Shown here piece by piece: positions 62,333 through 64,000 of a stretch of 64,000 nt of DNA. The stretch's first letter is position 1, and every line of letters starts with the position of its first letter. This DNA is from Mucilaginibacter phenanthrenivorans (GTDB lineage: Bacteria > Bacteroidota > Bacteroidia > Sphingobacteriales > Sphingobacteriaceae). The stretch is taken from contig NZ_JAHVAP010000003.1 of assembly GCF_024721155.1 (NCBI RefSeq), forward strand, positions 665,426 to 729,425, written 5' to 3'. A model generated the notes under the pieces. That model worked only from the letters and a program-made list of their open reading frames with translations. It was not told the origin of the DNA and did not search any database. The position numbers and the translations under genes are program-made.

Positions 62333-62650
62333 GTGCCAAACATTAAATTCAATTACCTATATCGCGATGCCGCCAACTACAAAAAGTATGGCTTCGTGAT
62401 CCTTTCAAATCATGATGGTTTTGAACTATTAGAAATAGAAAAACTCATTCGCTCTAAACTAATTTGGGGTGAATGGTTCTATGCTGATGAATGGGGACTA
62501 CCGGAATTGTTTTTGGAGACGGTCGATTTTAGGATTGATCCGACATGGCATGAGTTTGAATGTTTTGAATATACAAACGTGGCCGGCGATGAATTCATGA
62601 CTATTAAAACATTAAAAACCCTTCTAGAGAAAACAAACCGGCAATATTAA
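62333..62650 (+). CDS. Protein of unknown function after the helicase
   Basis: 105 residues from GTG 62333, 52 bases after the helicase stop and on the same strand. It is rich in aromatic and acidic residues (KYGFVILSNHDGFELLEIEK, LIWGEWFYADEWGLPELFLE, WHEFECFEYTNVAGDEFMTI). No family recognised. Low G+C like the island before it, so it may belong to the same acquired unit. Confidence 0.62.
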   Translation: MPNIKFNYLYRDAANYKKYGFVILSNHDGFELLEIEKLIRSKLIWGEWFYADEWGLPELFLETVDFRIDPTWHEFECFEYTNVAGDEFMTIKTLKTLLEKTNRQY

Positions 62651-62752
62651 AGTTTCTATGAGTCGGTATGTTGTTCAGGTTGTGAGTTCTTTTTTCCACT
62701 TTTCCCTCAAACATCATACATTAGCAAAAAATTATAAATACCCCCAATTAAA

Positions 62753-62956
62753 ATGATCGATCAAACAGAAAACGACAAATTCAAGGCTGACTTTTTAAGC
62801 ATTGCCGCTTCAACACATGCCTACAACAAAATAAATAACCTGCTGCTGATGCAGATCCTGGCCAAATTGGAAGGCCGCGACCTTGAAGACATCCGCGATA
62901 ACGTAGACAAGTATTTAAACCAGTTCTCGGCTGAGTTTATTAAGGCGAATTCGTAA
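62753..62956 (+). CDS. Small helical protein of unknown function
   Basis: 67 residues, no membrane segment or cysteine; helical composition (NNLLLMQILAKLEGRDLEDI, VDKYLNQFSAEFIKANS). Its G+C is closer to the chromosome average than the helicase gene, so it may mark the right edge of the island. No family recognised. Confidence 0.55.
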   Translation: MIDQTENDKFKADFLSIAASTHAYNKINNLLLMQILAKLEGRDLEDIRDNVDKYLNQFSAEFIKANS

Positions 62957-63015
62957 GGGTTAATTAACCCCTTAACTCCGCGTCATTGCGAGGCGGTTAT
63001 ATTCAACTTAGGGGT

Positions 63016-63128
63016 GGGGTGTCACCCTGAGGCACTCGAAGGGCGACGTGCGCAGTGGCCAATCCGCGTGCTAAGCATGGTGCAGAGGCCTTTGCCCACA
63101 TGCTTCGAGTGCCTCAGCATGACACCCC
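63016..63128. repeat. Dispersed palindromic repeat, GGGGTGTCA..TGACACCCC
   Basis: Arms of about 26 bases: GGGGTGTCACCCTGAGGCAC... and ...GTGCCTCAGCATGACACCCC. The inner stretch GTGCTAAGCATGGTGCAGAG is the reverse complement of part of the 15861-15997 element. A GTCATTGCGAG word precedes it at 62982. Confidence 0.75.
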
Positions 63129-63196
63129 CTTTCTTGCCATTTCACTTTCGCAATCTAACGGTTCGTTATTCGCAATGAACCGTGATAGGTGACATT

Positions 63197-63242
63197 GCTA
63201 ACCTCTGTCCTCTAATCAACTAATCTCTAAACCCAACTAACC
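63197..63242. repeat. Short-word repeat at the lipocalin stop
   Basis: CTAACCTCTGTCCTCTAATC and AACTAATCTCTAAACCCAAC. On the minus strand it begins directly at the lipocalin stop codon. Same family as 17301-17452. Confidence 0.55.
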
Positions 63243-63755
63243 CTAACGCGCTCCCGGAAACTGCTGCGACACCAGGTTTTCGACAGGGTAGCCCATGGCC
63301 TTGCATTTGGCCACCAGTTCGTCGTGCAGGGATTTGTCCATTTCGGGCTTGCGGCTCATGATGAACAGGAAGCGGTGGTTCGGGTGACCAACTACCACCC
63401 ATGAATAGTCGGACGCAAGGTCTATCACCCAATAATCAACCTTTATGGGCCAGATGAACTGGGCTTTCATTTGTCCGTCGGTGGTGCCATCAACGCGGAA
63501 GATCTTCGACTTTACGGTGCGGATATCGCCCTTGTCGTTTTTTATGCAGGTGGTAACCACGTCGTAGTAGCCGTCCTTATTGAGCGTGTAATGCGTGGTG
63601 GTTTGGCGGCTGCCCTTGTCGAACATGGTGGGGATGGAGTAAAGGGAATACCAGGTGCCGGCGAAGCGCTTGCTGTCCACATTGCTTACAGTTTTATTGG
63701 GCGCTGTCGCAAAAAGCGTTAAAAAGCTGACCAGGATGATGCTAATGGCCTTCAT
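63243..63755 (-). CDS. Lipocalin, Blc-like
   Basis: 170 residues with signal peptide (to about 18, LFATA). Lipocalin motif 1 is FAGTWYSLYSIPTMFDKG; further strands THYTLNKDGYYDVVTTCI, YWVIDLASDYSWVVVGHPNH and RFLFIMSRKPEM match bacterial lipocalin Blc. These proteins bind fatty acids or lysophospholipids. Here the leader lacks a clear lipobox, so it may be secreted and not membrane-anchored. Confidence 0.9.
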   Translation of the reverse strand: MKAISIILVSFLTLFATAPNKTVSNVDSKRFAGTWYSLYSIPTMFDKGSRQTTTHYTLNKDGYYDVVTTCIKNDKGDIRTVKSKIFRVDGTTDGQMKAQFIWPIKVDYWVIDLASDYSWVVVGHPNHRFLFIMSRKPEMDKSLHDELVAKCKAMGYPVENLVSQQFPGAR

Positions 63756-63835
63756 AATTGTATTGTTGGTTATTAGGATATTACGAAAATTTGGGGAGGA
63801 GGGTTTTGGGGATATAGAAAAAACTATCCCGTTGT

Positions 63836-63956
63836 CATTGCGAGCGATAGCGCGGCAATCTCGTAGCTACACAGAGCCAGGAGAAAAGTGTAAAACCGGC
63901 ATGGCTGATAGGTATGGCGACGAGGTTGCTTCGTCGTTCCTCCTACCCATGACAAG
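63836..63956. repeat. GTCATTGCGAG-type palindromic repeat
   Basis: GTCATTGCGAGCGATAGCGC and GGCAATCTCGTAG at the left face GACGAGGTTGCTTCGTCG and CCTACCCATGAC at the right. This word family is common between genes in many bacteria. The gap after the lipocalin holds no gene. Confidence 0.6.
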
Positions 63957-63972
63957 TTATACATCTTAGGGT

Positions 63973-64000
63973 GGGGTGTCACACTGAGGCACTCGAAGTG
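63973..64000. repeat. Truncated copy of the GGGGTGTCA repeat at the window end
   Basis: GGGGTGTCACACTGAGGCAC followed by TCGAAGTG matches the left arm of 63016-63128 and runs off the window. Confidence 0.6.

Noticed and set aside
62941..63242. Possible small gene between the 67-residue protein and the lipocalin
   Set aside because: The stretch consists of palindromic repeat words and has no frame with a start and normal composition.

Overview
The window looks like a chromosomal segment of a Bacteroidota bacterium of the family Sphingobacteriaceae, most like Mucilaginibacter or Pedobacter. This is inferred from gene content and style: many lipoproteins and signal-peptide proteins, YXWGXW-repeat proteins, a DUF3738/TlpA thioredoxin protein, a DUF1080 plus Gfo/Idh/MocA pair, hybrid two-component proteins ending in an AraC domain, and several promoters of the Bacteroidota type TAnnTTTG. 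G+C is intermediate (53 % in one 60-base line I counted in gnd). It falls to about one third or less in the toxin-antitoxin cassette and in the helicase island. I saw no rRNA, tRNA, CRISPR array, prophage or insertion sequence with a transposase.

Layout. 1-13.2 kb: an M14 carboxypeptidase, a hybrid sensor/AraC regulator, a GAF-LuxR regulator, and a run of exported or lipid-anchored proteins (YceI-like, class C beta-lactamase-like, YD-repeat-like, two cupins, a SnoaL-like protein). Two of these genes carry the same 39-base upstream element. 13.2-17.1 kb: recQ, an orphan antitoxin-like gene and a PAS protein with a HisKA helix but no ATPase domain. 17.5-24.5 kb: the genes that many bacteria keep as one operon, rpsP-rimM-trmD-rplS, are here spread over 7 kb. 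Accessory genes (an XRE-regulated membrane operon, two VOC proteins, a sigma-factor cluster) and palindromic repeats lie between them. 24.5-25.4 kb: a VapBC-type toxin-antitoxin pair lies between two identical 34-base copies of the rplS terminator. 25.4-42.5 kb: a sensor kinase, lipid synthesis genes (psd, cdsA), dusB, apaG, the YXWGXW pair, a sugar-oxidoreductase pair, a GT51 transglycosylase, csaA, tadA and sod.

42.6-51.6 kb is one minus-strand cluster for the pentose phosphate pathway. In transcription order it is ROK glucokinase, transketolase, RpiB, transaldolase, a HAD phosphatase, 6-phosphogluconate dehydrogenase, glucose-6-phosphate dehydrogenase and 6-phosphogluconolactonase. It carries glucose to glucose-6-phosphate, then through the oxidative branch, and recycles pentoses; only ribulose-phosphate epimerase is missing. 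51.8-58.3 kb: a thioredoxin-like protein facing a two-component system, an ABC exporter and frr.

58.5-62.7 kb is the strongest candidate for a less-described system. It is an A+T-rich run of a 55-residue zinc-ribbon-like protein, a Nudix hydrolase and a 1048-residue phospholipase-D/SF2-helicase/DUF3427 protein, all nearly touching, followed by a 105-residue protein of unknown function. The layout suggests a DNA-targeting defence or nucleotide-damage module. The window ends with a small protein, a Blc-type lipocalin and a dense patch of palindromic repeats.

A pattern that runs through the whole window is a set of short-word intergenic repeat families, often as inverted repeats. Their first bases overlap or directly abut the stop codon of the upstream gene in at least ten places (rimM, the 77-residue protein before rplS, the XRE regulator, rplS, dusB, tadA, zwf, rpiB, tkt, lipocalin).
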